From Crocodylus rhombifer (lineage: Eukaryota > Chordata > Crocodylia > Crocodylidae): 64,000 nucleotides of DNA. Of this stretch, positions 23,791 through 34,826 are shown piece after piece; the stretch's first letter is position 1, and every line of letters begins with the position of its first letter. The notes under the pieces were generated by a model. The model ran no database searches. It was not told where the DNA came from and saw only the letters and a program-made list of their open reading frames with translations. The translations under genes and the position numbers were made by a program. Location of the stretch: the NCBI GenBank assembly GCA_038503035.1, contig JAVSML010000027.1:1460365-1524364 (forward strand), written 5' to 3'.

Positions 23791-24990
23791 CTCCCTGTTG
23801 CAGCCCACAAACCCATGAGAGAAGGCTGCATGGAAGAGGTCAATAGATGCCTCACACAGTGGTGCTACCATGAGCGGTTCAGTTCCCTTGACCACAGCAT
23901 GAACTTCAGAGAGAGAGGACTTCTCCTTCTAGGATGAGATGGCATTCATCTCATGGAGAGAGGTAAGGCCCTGTTCTCAGCTAGGATGGCTGATCTACTG
24001 GATAGGGCTTTAAACTGACTTTGCTGCAGGATGGGGAAACTCCAAGTGCAGCACGCCCCAGGACTGGCACACAGGAAAGCTCCCTTGTGGAGGACACTAG
24101 CACAAGTGTTTTTGAAAATGCTAACCAAACAGTTCTCCCACAGTGTCTCAGGAAAATAAGGGTGTCAGTTGAGGAATAAGCAGGAAGAGCTAGCCCTCCT
24201 GCTCTCTAGTGGGCAGTATGACCTGATAGGGATCACAGAGACCTGGTGGGACTCCTTGCATGGCTGGAGTATAGCTGTAGAGGGCTATACCCTGCACAGA
24301 AGGGACAGAGTAGGGAGAAAAGGTGGAGGGGTAGCTGTCTATGTGAAAAAGCAGTATGCCTCTCTGGAGGCTGACATTGGCTGCAGAAATAAGCAGCTTG
24401 AAACCATCTGGGTCTAGCTACAGGGGAGGTAAGGTGAGACAGACCTAACTGCGGGCATTTACTACAGGACACCGAACCACAGGGAGGAGCTGGATCTGGA
24501 GTTCTCTCAAGAACTGACAGAGACCGCACACTCAAGGGACTTGATTGTCGTGGGTGACTTCAATTACCCAGACATAGATTGGGACTTTGCTAGGTCAGAT
24601 TGTTTACACAGTTTCCTGACTGTGATTGAGGGGCTCTTTCTGCCCGGGGAAGTGCAAGGGCCAACCAGAGGTAACACCCTGGTGTGTGGCTTGAACATTG
24701 AGGGTAACCTGGGTGACAGCAACCATGAAATGATCAGGTTCACTGTATGCCACAAGGTTGACAAATCAACCAGCAGGATTGAAGTCCTGGATTTCAAGAA
24801 TGCTGACTTCGACAGGCACAGAGCATTAGGAGGCATAGTAGGGGAGGCAATGAAGGACCAGGAAGGGAAGGCAAATGGGGTGCATGAAGAGTGGTCGTTG
24901 CTCAAGGACATGATCCTCAAAGCCTATATGGCTGCACCCACTAATGCATGGAGCCCTTTGGCCTTTTATGACTGCATCCCAAGGTGCTAA
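23790..24990 (+). mobile_element. CR1 LINE fragment B: 5' untranslated region and endonuclease
   Basis: Bases 23790-24130 resemble the CR1 5' region ('cttctccttctaggatgaga', 'ggcattcatctcatggagag', 'gatagggctttaaactgact'). The endonuclease follows at 24169-24990. A copy keeping 5' sequence is unusual because most CR1 insertions are 5' truncated. It lies directly against fragment A in the same orientation but repeats the endonuclease region with a clearly different sequence. The two are therefore separate insertions from different subfamilies, not one element. Confidence 0.8.
24160..24990 (+). pseudogene. CR1 endonuclease remnant (fragment B)
   Basis: The first open segment (24169-24417) reads RNKQEELALLL, GITETWWDSLHGW and GGGVAVYVKKQ, the N-terminal blocks including the metal-binding Glu of ITETW. 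A TAG at 24416-24418 and a frame change interrupt it. A second open segment (24541-24990) continues with LIVVGDFNYPDIDW, GPTRGNTL, SNHEMIRF and LDFKNADFD. The catalytic SDH block has become SNH (Asp to Asn), so the nuclease would be inactive even without the stop. The first residue of the first segment is coded by TTG, so it is an internal residue and not a start. Confidence 0.88.
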
Positions 24991-25357
24991 TGAGGCCTCC
25001 TCCTTCCCTACAGCCTCAACAACCACCAGTATACCAGTCAAATACAAACAATAAGTCCATGGGCTATAACCATAACAAATAAAATTAAGGAAGGCAGTAT
25101 GCCAGCCCACATTTTTGAAATATTTGTGGAAACAAATAATGAAGGAAAACAAAAGAACACAATACACAAAAACGGTGGTCATAATTGTTTACTTCACTAA
25201 AATATTCTGATGGTCAAAACTGATACCCACTCTAAAGTTGTGTATAAATACTGTATAACAATTAAAGGATGAGTTGTCATGAGTTTTCATGAGTGTTTTA
25301 TATAAATGCTACTCCAATTTTATATAACAGTATCCCCAATTTATTAAAATAAATTTG
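24991..25357. other. AT-rich spacer between transposons
   Basis: No gene or clear repeat. Confidence 0.35.
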
Positions 25358-25364
25358 AGTGAGT

Positions 25365-25775
25365 GCATCTACACATGCTATTAATGTGATGCAACAAACT
25401 CTGGCGCAGTTCACGTCAAGTCAGCTTTTCCCTGGTGCAGTATTTACATGTGTGCTCAAGACCACAGCAGTCTGAGCCAGGATGGAGCAATCCCAGGCTG
25501 GTAGGGGAACCAGAGAGTCAGCCAAGGAGCTCTAGGTGGCAACACTGGGTGGCAGAGGGGCTGGCTGGGACATGAGGGTGGTATAGTGTGGGACTAGCTG
25601 TACATACGCATTTGATCATGTGTAAATACTCCACCATGTAAATGCTTCTAAACAGTACTATCAGTGGAGTTAATTAAACTACTGAGCCCTAATACTGGAA
25701 CACGTGTAAACTGTGATGCTTTACTCTGGAGCTAATTAATCTACTCCACTGTAAAGTGCACATGTAGATGCATCC
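25365..25775 (+). mobile_element. Short element with GCATCTACA ends, copy 1
   Basis: Ends are gcatctacacatgc on the left and gcacatgtagatgcatcc on the right, an inverted repeat of about 14 bp. A 7 bp direct repeat AGTGAGT flanks it (25358-25364 and 25776-25782), the mark of a transposition event. No coding capacity. The copy at 59987-60342 has the same ends; its right end, reversed (gcatctatacatgcaattaa…), matches this left end well beyond the inverted repeat, so the two copies lie in opposite orientations. Structure fits a non-autonomous cut-and-paste element, possibly hAT. Confidence 0.75.
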
Positions 25776-25782
25776 AGTGAGT

Positions 25783-26209
25783 ATAAATTTGTGAGAGGAA
25801 ATATCCTTTATTTCAAAGACTAACATGGAGAAGTCTCAACCTAAATATTCTGATTTATCTCCAAGACTGCTTGTGATAAGTTGTCTGAAATGAAAAATCA
25901 GATTGAAACAAGAAGGTGCAGTGTTGTAAAAAAAAAGCCTATAGTACCCTATAACTATAGTATCCTAAACTTAACTCTTCACAGGGGGCTACCAACTGAA
26001 ATTCTGCCATGGCATCAATTACAATTATTTCCACATTATGGCTTTGAGTTTTATGGGTGAATTTTGATGGAGAATTTCATTTTTATTAGAGCCAGACATG
26101 CTATAATACAGTAATTACATTGAAACTAGTGATACATTTTTACGTGGTTGGGAAAAATATTTTGGAATGTTATGCTTATACTATTGAGAAACAAGTAACC
26201 TAGCATGTT
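25783..26209. other. AT-rich spacer
   Basis: No gene or clear repeat. Confidence 0.35.
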
Positions 26210-26913
26210 CTTTATTTCTGTTTTTCTTGTTGAAGAAAATAGAAGATTAATATGGCAAAAGCCTCATGCTTTGCCATCCAATCCAACACCCTGCTCCAGG
26301 CAGGAAAGAGCGCTGGGGTCAAGTAACCCCAGCCAGGTGTCTGCCTAATTTCTTCTTGAATACCTCCAAGGTAGGGGAAAGCACCACCTCCCTTGGAAGC
26401 CCATTCCATATTTTGGCAACCTTTACCATAAAGAATGTCTTCCTTATGTCCAATCTAAATCTATTCTCCTTCAGTTTGTGGCCATTATTTCTAGTGGCAC
26501 CCTGGTAAACACAGTATCCCCTTATTCCATGCTGAACCCCAATGAGTTTGTAGGCAGCCACAAGAGTGCCTCTCAGCCTTCTTTGTGGAGGCTGAAGAGA
26601 TTCAGGTCCCTCAGGCTGTCTTCATAGGGTATTACCTGCAGGCCCTCAAACATATGGTATCCTCCTCTGAACTCTCTCAAGGTTATCTACATCCCTCTTG
26701 AAGTGTGGCGCCCAAAACTAGACGCAGTCTATCTAAGGCCTCACCAATGCTGCATAGAGGGGAATTATCACTTCCCTAGACCTGTTTGTCATGCACCATG
26801 CTGATGCAAAAAAAAAGTGCAGTTAGCCTTACTTATTACCTCGTTGCACCGGCGACTCATGTTCATTTTTGCATCAACCAGGACTCCGAGATCTCTTTCC
26901 ACTCTTGTGGTAC

Positions 26914-27669
26914 TCAGAATGGTACCCCCCCCAGTCTATAGGTGTGTTGGAGATTATTTCTCCCTAAGTGCAGCACCTTGTATTTATCCTTGTTAAACTG
27001 CATCCTATTATGATCCACCCACTTCCCCAGTCTATCTAAATCCACCTGAATTCGCTCCCTGCCCTCCAGTGTGCTTACTATACCCCATAGTTTAGTGTCA
27101 TTACTGAATTTGGACAAGGTGCTTTCAACACTTTCATCCAAATCACTGATTAAGATATTAAACAGTACTGGTCCCAGGACAGAGCCCTGGGGGACACCAC
27201 TGCCCACATCCCTCCACAGAGAAACTGACTCATTCACCACCACTCTTTGGGTGCATCCCATAAGTCAGTTTTTCACCCACCTTACTGTGAGAAAATCCAC
27301 ATCACAGCTACTCAGTTTGCTCATAAGAACTGGGTGTGACACTGTGTCAAAAGCCTTTTTAAAATCCAGGTAAATAATGTCTTCTTCCGCTCCTGCATCT
27401 AAGCACTTTGTGACCTGGTCATAAAGACAGACCAAGTTAGTCAGGCAGGATTTGCCTGCTATAAACCCATGCTGGTTGCCCCTTACCACTGAGTTACCTG
27501 CTGGCCCCCTGCAAATGTGATCCTTTATGATTTTTTCTAAGTTCTTGCCAAGAATAGAGGCTTGCCGAGAATAGAGGCTAACTAGCCTATAATTACCCGG
27601 GTCCTCTTTCCTCTCCTTCTTGAAAATAGGGACCACACTGGGCCTTTTCCAAGTGCCACGAGTACTCAA
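26914..27669 (-). pseudogene. CR1 reverse transcriptase core, one in-frame stop
   Basis: The two open segments (27669-27265 and 27261-26914) are in the same frame, separated only by a TGA at 27267-27265, at a position where CR1 proteins have Trp (RWVKNW). The first segment has NQHGFIAGKSCLTNL and motif A YLDFKKAFDTVSH with its catalytic Asp. The second has SGVPQGSVLGPVLFN (27201-27157) and a motif C that reads FSNDTKL instead of FADDTKL. The first catalytic Asp is Asn (codon 27102-27100), so the polymerase is inactive regardless of the stop. Near 27547-27580 a 17 bp near-duplication (agaatagaggct twice) alters the segment after PGNYRL. A frameshift after 26914 follows a C7 run on the plus strand. 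Confidence 0.9.
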
Positions 27670-27853
27670 ACAGTTGCTTCAGTGGTTTTGCTATGTCATC
27701 AGCCAATTCCTTTTGTATCCTTGAGTGAAGATCATAGGGGCCTGGTGGCTTAAATATGTTCAACCCTTCCAAGTTCTCCTTCACTAGGTCAGTGCTAACT
27801 GTTGGTGGATTGGTATTATTCTCACTCCAGACTCACTGGAAGATGTATTTGTA

Positions 27854-28225
27854 TCATTGTCCAGGAAAACAAACAAATAAATTATTTAAGAGCTCTGCTT
27901 TTTCCATCCTATCAGTTACGAGTTGCCCTAGTCTATTCTGCAGCGGCCCTATGTTACCCTGCACCTTCTTCCTGCTCCCTATGTACTTAAAGAAGGACTT
28001 TTTGTTATCCTTAATCTTTGTTGCCAACTTGAGTTCTGTATCTGCTTTGGCCTTCCTCACTGCTTCTCTGCAACTGCGAGCCAAGCAGGTATACTTCTCC
28101 TTGGTGGCTGCCCCCTGCTTCCACAGCTTGTAGGCCTCTTTTTTCCTATGAAGGCTCTCCTGGATTTCCCTGCTCAGCCAAGAAGGTTTTTTGGTTCTTT
28201 TGTCTCCCATATCATAGTTTCCCAT
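27854..28225 (-). pseudogene. CR1 ORF2 linker between endonuclease and reverse transcriptase
   Basis: This 123-codon open segment contains KKPSWLSREIQESLHRKKEAY and FFKYIGSRKK with AELLNNLF near the end, the basic, helical linker common to CR1 ORF2 proteins. It breaks into another frame before the RT start at about 27784. The first Met is not a native start; the element is cut off just before it. Confidence 0.88.
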
Positions 28226-31200
28226 ATATAAGAATTTGGTACTTTTAATCTCTCTTCTTGTTCTACTTACTACTGCTGTACCTATTCCACTTCTGCAAGT
28301 TGAGGTACTTTTATTGAGGGTACCTAACTATAGAATTAGGTTCATAACTTGAGCTAATTAAACTTCAGTGTTTATACAAAAGCTAATAAAGCTCATTTTG
28401 GAGGAAAAGGTGAGTACCTCCAAGCACAGGTCTTCTGTTGCCTGCTGATTCTGTCTGAACTGTGTAAGTAATAATATAATGTTTACTCTAAAAGCTATTA
28501 CGTGAATGGCTAAGTAACTGAGTTTTACAGGCACAAATGTCTGTGGAAAACAAACCCCAGAAATTGAATAAACACGTATTTGCTAAAACAGACTACATTT
28601 GTACACACAATAAGCTTGAATACAGAAACAATGTGATGTGATATATCTGACTCATCACTAATACTGATTCAAGGCCTGCTGAAGTAAATGGAATTTTTCC
28701 CATTTTTCCAATAAACTTTAGGTCAGGTCTTAAACAGACAAAATAAACAAGGCACTGATAAAAGAATAAATAAAGGTATGTACCAAATTATTTCAAATAA
28801 ATGCAGTCACAGAAGTTGTGATCTCCGTGCCAATATTCTGCAAATAGTGAGGTTAAATTACTTGCTCTGTTTTACTAATTCTAATCCGATCCCAGAAGAA
28901 TCTGCTTCATGGAGGTGGTACATTTGGGAACCATGCTAAAGTGCAACTATTTAGCATGTTTAGAATAATATTTTATTTCCTACCTTTCTGCATTCGTGTG
29001 GTTGTACCATTATAGATTTCCTATAATCCATGATTTGGGGTTAAGGCTCCTCAAAGGTCTTACAAAAATGTAAGTTGTAAGATGGCAAAGGATTATATTA
29101 CTCCTTCACCTCAATGCCTTGGGGAAGGGAGTGTCTAATATTATTAAATTACAGATGTTTACTACATGAGCAAATGATTTTAATTTACAATATGACTCTT
29201 TATTTTGTTGATACTTTCTATTTGAATTTCAGTAAAAGAACAGGTCAAATACTTCTTGAAGAGGAGATGAATGACATGCCCTAATACAATGTTTGAATGC
29301 TACAACAAAGTATTTGTAATAAAAATAGGGCTAACAGCATTCAAAACATAATAATGAGAAAGCTAAATAATCAAATCCTTTCACAAAATGTTAATATATC
29401 ATTTACTTTTTTGGAGTTTCCATAATGTCTGAACAAAGCTGAACAAAAGCTCCATATTAACTTTTTCAACTATTGTGCAGCAATCCAACCAAAGGTTCAA
29501 GTATGTACTTTATAATAGAGTCTAAAAGACTTTATAAAAACAAACAAGCTCCTTTAAAGATGATCATTGTTGTAAAATACTGGTGTCTCCATTAATGTAA
29601 TATGTAATATTGCACATATCTTTAAAACACAGTGTTGGGTAGCATAAAAAGGAACATTACCAGTTAATAAACTACTTATGAATGTATAGTTTAGTAAATC
29701 TTGAAAAAATTATATTGTATTATTTAGGTTTGTTTTGTTGCCTTATGAAGCCTCTCCCAAATCATCTCCGGATTACTTTATGAAAAGATCATACATGCAA
29801 GAAATTCATCTCATTAGTTCAAAGTATATATTTAGTTGTTTTAAAAAAAATCATAATAGCTTTCTACCTTATATTCTACTTCCTTCCTCTAAGATCATCA
29901 ACCAGAGGTTTACCTCAGTTATGACAAAGTAGAACACAACCCAGCTCAAGTCATAGGAATGACACAAAATTACAAACAGTGTTAGGGTGAGACAGCCTCT
30001 CTCTGAAACTTTACCTATCAATTTTTATGTCAGTGACCATTAACTATGCTCAATTATTAACACTTTAACCCCTCTCAACCCAACTGCTGTTCCTGTTCAG
30101 TCAAATATGTTGTCCTCTGACATCCCTTCAAGTAACTGTTTCAAAAACAGAAGTATTTCTCTTAGATATCCTCAATGTAGCCTGAAAGAGGAACATTTTC
30201 TCCTTCTTCCAGTGTGGAATCCTCTCTCTTTCAAAACATCACTTTCCTAAAGTATAGAATGGGCAAGATTCACTCTTGGCCAGTTAAGACTTCTATTATA
30301 TAATAACTTATATATAAAGCCCACTATCTTGCACAACAGGGCTGAGGTGCAGCAGCAGAACAGTTAAGGTGTCTTATTCTGAATCCTGAGGTATGAGTTT
30401 GAGCTTCACTCCAGAACTGCACTTCAGGAAATAGATTTTTTTTTATCACTGGTAGAAGGGAATTCTCAGCTTCCTAATGGGAAGCAGTTGGTATCAATGA
30501 TGGTTCTTCATACAGAACACCATTTATTCATTAATATGCTAATTCATTAAACTATGACAGAGTTGGGACACAGGGCTTTGGTCAGCGGGAAGAAATTTCT
30601 AAGTAAAATATTCTTTAATAAACAAATGAGACCCAGTTTCGAACATAGCATAATAATTCTCACTTTTCTCTCTCCACTTACCTGATGCTAATCTTCTATC
30701 TATCCTGTCACAATCTCAGTATGGCTAAAACAAAGGTCCCTCTGCTGCTCCTGCCATCTAACATATTTTTCCTCTAACTTTACACCTCATCCACTCTCCA
30801 TCTGTGTATCCTCAGCTATGGCCAAACTTTAAAAGCACCAGTCACTATAAGGTGTTTATGAATGTACATGTATACATACAAATGGAAGTTTTAAAGTATC
30901 CTTTTACACTCTGACAGCCATGTCACTGACACTGTCACCCATTAGGAATCATATTTACCGTAGAGTGATTTTTCTCAGGCCAAATATTCAGGCTTTACAA
31001 ATCAACTAAAATGCAGATTATCTGAAGTAAAATAGCGACACAAGGAAAAACCCAGTTCTGTATCGTAAGCTACGTGGCACCAATGGCTTTAAGAAGATTG
31101 GGCAATCTTCACAGCGTTGTACGAAAAGTACTCAGCAACTGTCCTCTGAAAATCTGGTCTTTTGTACATAAAGTGGATTTTAGGAAGCTCAGAAGCATAA

Positions 31201-31533
31201 GATGTGCACAAAATGTTTATCATTTTTCAGTGTGTTATGGTCTCTATGATATGTTACATTCATCTAGCTCAATTCATAAGTTGACAGGTAAGTCAAACTG
31301 CATTTGCTAAAAGACCCTTCTTGCCTCTGCCAAATCTGAATACTATAAAATGACAGTACTTGGCCTATGACTTAATAATAACAGTCTTTCAACAGATTAA
31401 AATTAACAAAATCTATTTTTTTTACATATTTTTTAAAATTCTTATAGCAATCAGTAACAGTCTTCTGGATAAATTACCTTCATAAAATAAATAAATTAAT
31501 GCATACATAAATGTATGCATTTGACTGATTTGG
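28226..31533. other. AT-rich sequence with possible old SINE
   Basis: Mostly unassigned. The word 'aagtaaatggaatttttccc' near 28683 belongs to the short palindromic repeat type seen at 16785. At 30340-30460 'cagttaaggtgtcttattct' and 'gtatgagtttgagcttcact' are spaced like the A and B boxes of a tRNA-derived SINE, but the match is poor. A 78-codon open frame at 31074-31310 has no recognisable character. Confidence 0.3.
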
Positions 31534-31541
31534 CTATTTGA

Positions 31542-32284
31542 TAGGCCTCCGCGAAGTGGTTAGTATTCGATTCAGATTCAGCTGATTCGGGGGTCAGTGA
31601 TTCGAATCACTGTTTCAGATCAATTTGGCCAAATCTGATTAGGAGATTCAGCCACTGCCAAATTAGCTGAATCTCCTAATCGAACAGACCCCATCCCATG
31701 CCTGCTCTCCCAGCTCCGTCAATGGCTGCCCCACCCGGCCCCAGCATCCCAGCACTTTAAAAAAAAAAAAAAAAAAAGTCTGAGTCACTGGCTCCTGCCA
31801 GGTGGGGAGGGGGGTGCAGTGATCCCCACTGCTCCCCACTACCCAACGCTACATGGGGGGGCTCTGCTACAAGCCCGCAGAGGCCCTAATGGCCACGGTA
31901 GCAGCTGGCGAGTGTGGAGCTTTTTAAAAATGTTTTTTAAAGTGCTGGGATGCTGGGGCCATGCAGGGCAACCATTGACGGGGTTGGGGGAGTGGGCGGG
32001 AGTCAGGGAGTCAGGGAGTGCTCGGGGGGAGGCTAGGGGAGCAGGCAGGGGATGGGACCTGGTGGGGGACCTCCCATGCCCCACCACCTACTTACCAGCA
32101 TGGGTCCAGCTCCCTGCAGCCGTGAGTGGGGACTGTCCAAATCACCAAATCAATTCAGAGGCTTCAAATCAATTCAGACCTTTTAACTGGTTTCCTGATT
32201 CAATTCAGATTTTGAGATTCAGCCGCCAAATTGGGCCAGATCTCCTCTGAATCAAATTAGCAACCGAAGTTTCACACAGGCTTA
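31542..32284 (+). mobile_element. Non-autonomous hAT-like transposon with perfect 8 bp target duplication
   Basis: The element begins TAGGCCTCCGCGAAGTGG and ends, on the opposite strand, TAAGCCTGTGTGAAACT. Its imperfect terminal inverted repeats are flanked by identical octamers CTATTTGA at 31534-31541 and 32285-32292. An 8 bp duplication is the hallmark of the hAT superfamily. Subterminal regions on both sides are dense in gattcag/ctgaatc words, the central 450 bp is GC-rich, and A19 lies at 31759-31777. It contains no transposase, so it would have depended on an autonomous relative. The 143-codon open frame inside is compositional. Related gattcgg sequence is at 60-260. Confidence 0.8.
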
Positions 32285-32292
32285 CTATTTGA

Positions 32293-32830
32293 CTGATAAG
32301 AAATGTATCCAATAACTTTGGACATATGACTCAACAGTCGTAATATGTATATCTTTAGTATATGAATATCAAATGGATTCAACCAGCAGAGAGAAAAAAA
32401 ATCTCATATTTTATTCAGCTGTTCTGTTTTCTCAAGTTCATTACTTTGTATGCAAGTTGAAGAAAAAATATGAATAGCTTCTAAGACATTTGACCTATAA
32501 CAGGTTTTAACACATCCCCTATGTGAGCACTAGAATCAAACAGAGCCCTGACTGTCAAAAAGGCCTACCGGCTCAGTCGATGTTGAATTTTACAACAAAT
32601 TGAAAAAGATATCCGATCTAGTCTTTCTGCTCAATACCCCATACTTAATAATGGAACACTAAGCAAGAGAGATTTTTAAGACGTGAAATTTAGTCCTGCT
32701 TAGTGCCATCCATTCTTGCCAGTTTCAATGGGAATTGGGGATGTTCACCATTTTCTTGCAGTAGGCTCACATTACCCCTGCTCATCAAGAGGCTAAAGAT
32801 TGGGACGCGCTGAGTTTGAAACACTTAAGG
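32293..32830. other. Unassigned sequence
   Basis: AT-rich, becoming GC-richer towards 32.8 kb; no feature recognised. Confidence 0.3.
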
Positions 32831-32834
32831 GGAT

Positions 32835-33050
32835 CGGCTTGTACAGGCTGATTGACCCAGTTTGACTCTGATGTGCTGTAATGAACTGAATGCTGGCCCA
32901 TGAGGGTGTCAGCTGGACACCCAGCCAGATTCAGAGGTATTCTGTTTAATTGTGTGCTTGTGTCTGACTGTAGTTTATTGTTGCTCTTATGAACTGATTC
33001 TTGGCATATGAGGGTGTCAGCCTATCCATGCTGATCAACCCGGCCGGGTA
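32835..33050. repeat. Two diverged tandem copies, 108 bp period
   Basis: The words tgaactga…tgagggtgtcagc occur at 32882-32913 and again at 32990-33021, 108 bp apart. Each copy is associated with a ctgat.gaccc.g / ctgatcaacccgg segment. This is a diverged tandem repeat, possibly part of a larger element extending into the GC-rich sequence that follows. Confidence 0.6.
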
Positions 33051-33065
33051 AGGTGCATCATGTTA

Positions 33066-33068
<3 letters not shown>

Positions 33069-33104
<36 letters not shown>
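33069..33104. repeat. (TG)18 microsatellite
   Basis: Eighteen uninterrupted TG units immediately after the 108 bp repeat. Confidence 0.97.
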
Positions 33105-33105
<1 letters not shown>

Positions 33106-33259
33106 AGGAACCCAGCCCCATTGAAACTGAGTCCTGCAAGTTAGCTCCATTGGGGGTGAGGACTTGCAGAAGGGAGATAGACAGCTCCATATAGAAACAC
33201 AAGCAGCGCATTGATAGAATTACCAAGACCCTAGAAACATACCCCTAACAAATAAGCAC

Positions 33260-33720
33260 ACCCCAAAGTAATGGGCAAATTTGGTAACACACTCCTGGGG
33301 CCACAAGGAGGAGCTGGAGTGAGTGGAGATCAGCAGAGCCCCACGGGGTTTGGGACACGGTGAAGCCCAGCTGCTAGAGCCAGCTGGTGCTGGGCACTCC
33401 TGGGGCCAGGGTGCGTGCCGCACCCCATGTCGGCCCAGGGCTCCGCTTGTCTGAATTCACCCGAGCCCATGCTGCAGTGGCCTGGGCAGCAGCTGATACC
33501 AGCTACCTACACCAGAGCATGATGCAGCCCAGGAGCAGAGGTGAGTGCAGACAAGTGGAGCCCAGGCACAGGGAGGACAGGCAGAGAACGGTGTAGCCCA
33601 ACGACTGCAGGCAGCTGGCACTGGCTGCTCCTGGGGCCACTGAACCCAGGGTTGGGGTGAGTGCCACTCTGTTCCCTCTGCTTTGCTGCCTTGTGCAGCC
33701 CTGGGAGCAGCACCCCTCCC
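33260..33720. repeat. GC-rich minisatellite-like block
   Basis: The words cctggggcca recur at 33294-33303, 33399-33408 and 33630-33639, spaced 105 and 231 bp. A longer match pairs 'acacggtgaagcccagctgc' (about 33356) with 'gaacggtgtagcccaacgac' (about 33586). The spacing is compatible with a unit of about 105-116 bp with diverged copies. Open frames here are compositional. Confidence 0.5.
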
Positions 33721-33759
33721 TGCCCTAGTCCCAGCCTTATTCCCTCCCTTCCTGCCATG

Positions 33760-33880
33760 GGAACTTATCCCTATTTGTTACATTGTAAAGTGGGTTTGTT
33801 TTATGCCAATTTGATTTATGCACCATTCTCTGGGAACACATGTACTGCATACATTGAGGGAAGCCTGTACAGGTATTGAG
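33760..33880 (+). repeat. Probable old transposon end
   Basis: The order 'caatttgatttatgcaccat', 'gggaacacatgtactgcata' and 'attgagggaagcctgtacag' resembles a short repeat of reptile genomes (…AATTTATGC…GGGAACATGTATG.CGCATAAATTGAGG…). Not delimited. Confidence 0.35.
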
Positions 33881-34139
33881 ATCTACAGATGCAGAGACAC
33901 CACTCTGGTTTGGTAGAACAAAGGGGTTGGATTTAGGGAAGTTGAACAGGTGCTTTGCCAAAGAGCCTAGTTCTTTGGCAAAAAACTTGATACTGTAGTT
34001 AATCTTCATTTATCTTTATTCATGAAATAATATAGTATACTTTGTTAGAAGAGATCAGTAATTGTGTATTAAAGAGAAGAATAATATGAGTATATGTAGA
34101 GAGAGAAAGAATATGTTATGCTCAAGAAAAATTCATACA

Positions 34140-34826
34140 AAACAAGATGTCATTTAGACTGCCTAGGGAAGTTGTGGATGAGAACTGGAGGTGTTCAAGA
34201 AGAAGTTGAATGATCGTGAACAGCTGACATGTAGTTATGCTTCTGTTTTACTGTGGGTATTTCCAACATCTTGGCCCTTTGCTGGTTGTTGCATGTGGCT
34301 AGGAGGGAATTTCCTCTCCTGCCCCCTCACCCTACCACTGCTATGTCAGGGGTTGTTTTAAAACCTTCCTCAAAACCACTGTATGTTGACTGAAACTAAG
34401 ACTGAGGATGTTGACTGGGGTGTGCCAATGTTCCTTCTGGGACTTAAACCCAGAAGTTCCAGGCTAGAGGGTCTTGCCTTTCTGCTTAGGGTCAGACCAG
34501 AGATCAGTTTTCAAGTAATTTTACTCCAAGGTCAGACTGGTATGGACTGTGCCTTCCTTTGTAGCCAAGGGTATGGCCCTCGTCCTGGGACCTCTTGGAC
34601 AACCTTTACAGAAGCAGGGTGTTGGCTGCTATGTCACCTTGTTTTACCTGTCGCAGGTTAGGGTGTTAGGTCTTGTATTGTGACAGAGATGACTCTGGAG
34701 TTTTGCTAAGAGGTTAGACAACAGAATTGTATAGGATGGTTTGGATGATTCTGCCTCAGGCAGAGGGCTGAACTAGATGACTTAAAGAGCTCGCTTCCGG
34801 ACCTATTTCTCTATGATTCTATGAAT
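34140..34826 (+). mobile_element. CR1-like LINE 3' end with long untranslated part
   Basis: It starts with a degraded ORF2 C-terminus ('ctgcctagggaagttgtgga', translating LPREVVDE) and ends with 'cagagggctgaactagatga' and the tail 'tctctatgattctatgaatt'. Between them lie about 550 bp of 3' untranslated sequence, longer than in the copies at 640-2198 and 13082-13712, which suggests another CR1 subfamily or an internal insertion. No open frame remains. Confidence 0.75.

Larger units (their letters stand above)
26210..28225 (-). mobile_element. CR1 LINE, minus strand: linker, reverse transcriptase and 3' end
   Basis: Reading the minus strand from 28225 down gives, in order: the endonuclease-RT linker (KPSWLSREIQ, YKLWKQ; 28225-27854), the start of the RT (27784-27593), fingers and motif A (27669-27265), the GVPQGSVLGPVLFN block and motif C (27261-26914), and the ORF2 C-terminus (26561-26319). 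A short 3' untranslated part ends at about 26210. It lacks the endonuclease and 5' region. It is the most complete CR1 in the window. The tail lacks the 'ctatgatcctatga' octamers of the other copies, suggesting a different CR1 subfamily. Confidence 0.92.

Noticed and set aside
23790..28225. Fragment B (plus) and the minus-strand CR1 as two halves of one CR1 inverted during insertion
   Set aside because: Fragment B ends near where the minus-strand copy begins in ORF2, which is suggestive. However, inversion by twin priming would place the inverted 5' part upstream of the 3' part, whereas here it lies beyond the 3' end with another transposon between.
31074..31310. 78-codon frame in unique sequence as a small gene
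   Set aside because: Length is within chance expectation and there is no recognisable domain or promoter context.
33500..33760. Head of a gene or CpG island in the GC-rich 33.3-33.7 kb block
   Set aside because: The G+C is made of repeated CCTGGGGCCA-type words with few CpG, and no initiation or splice context is visible.
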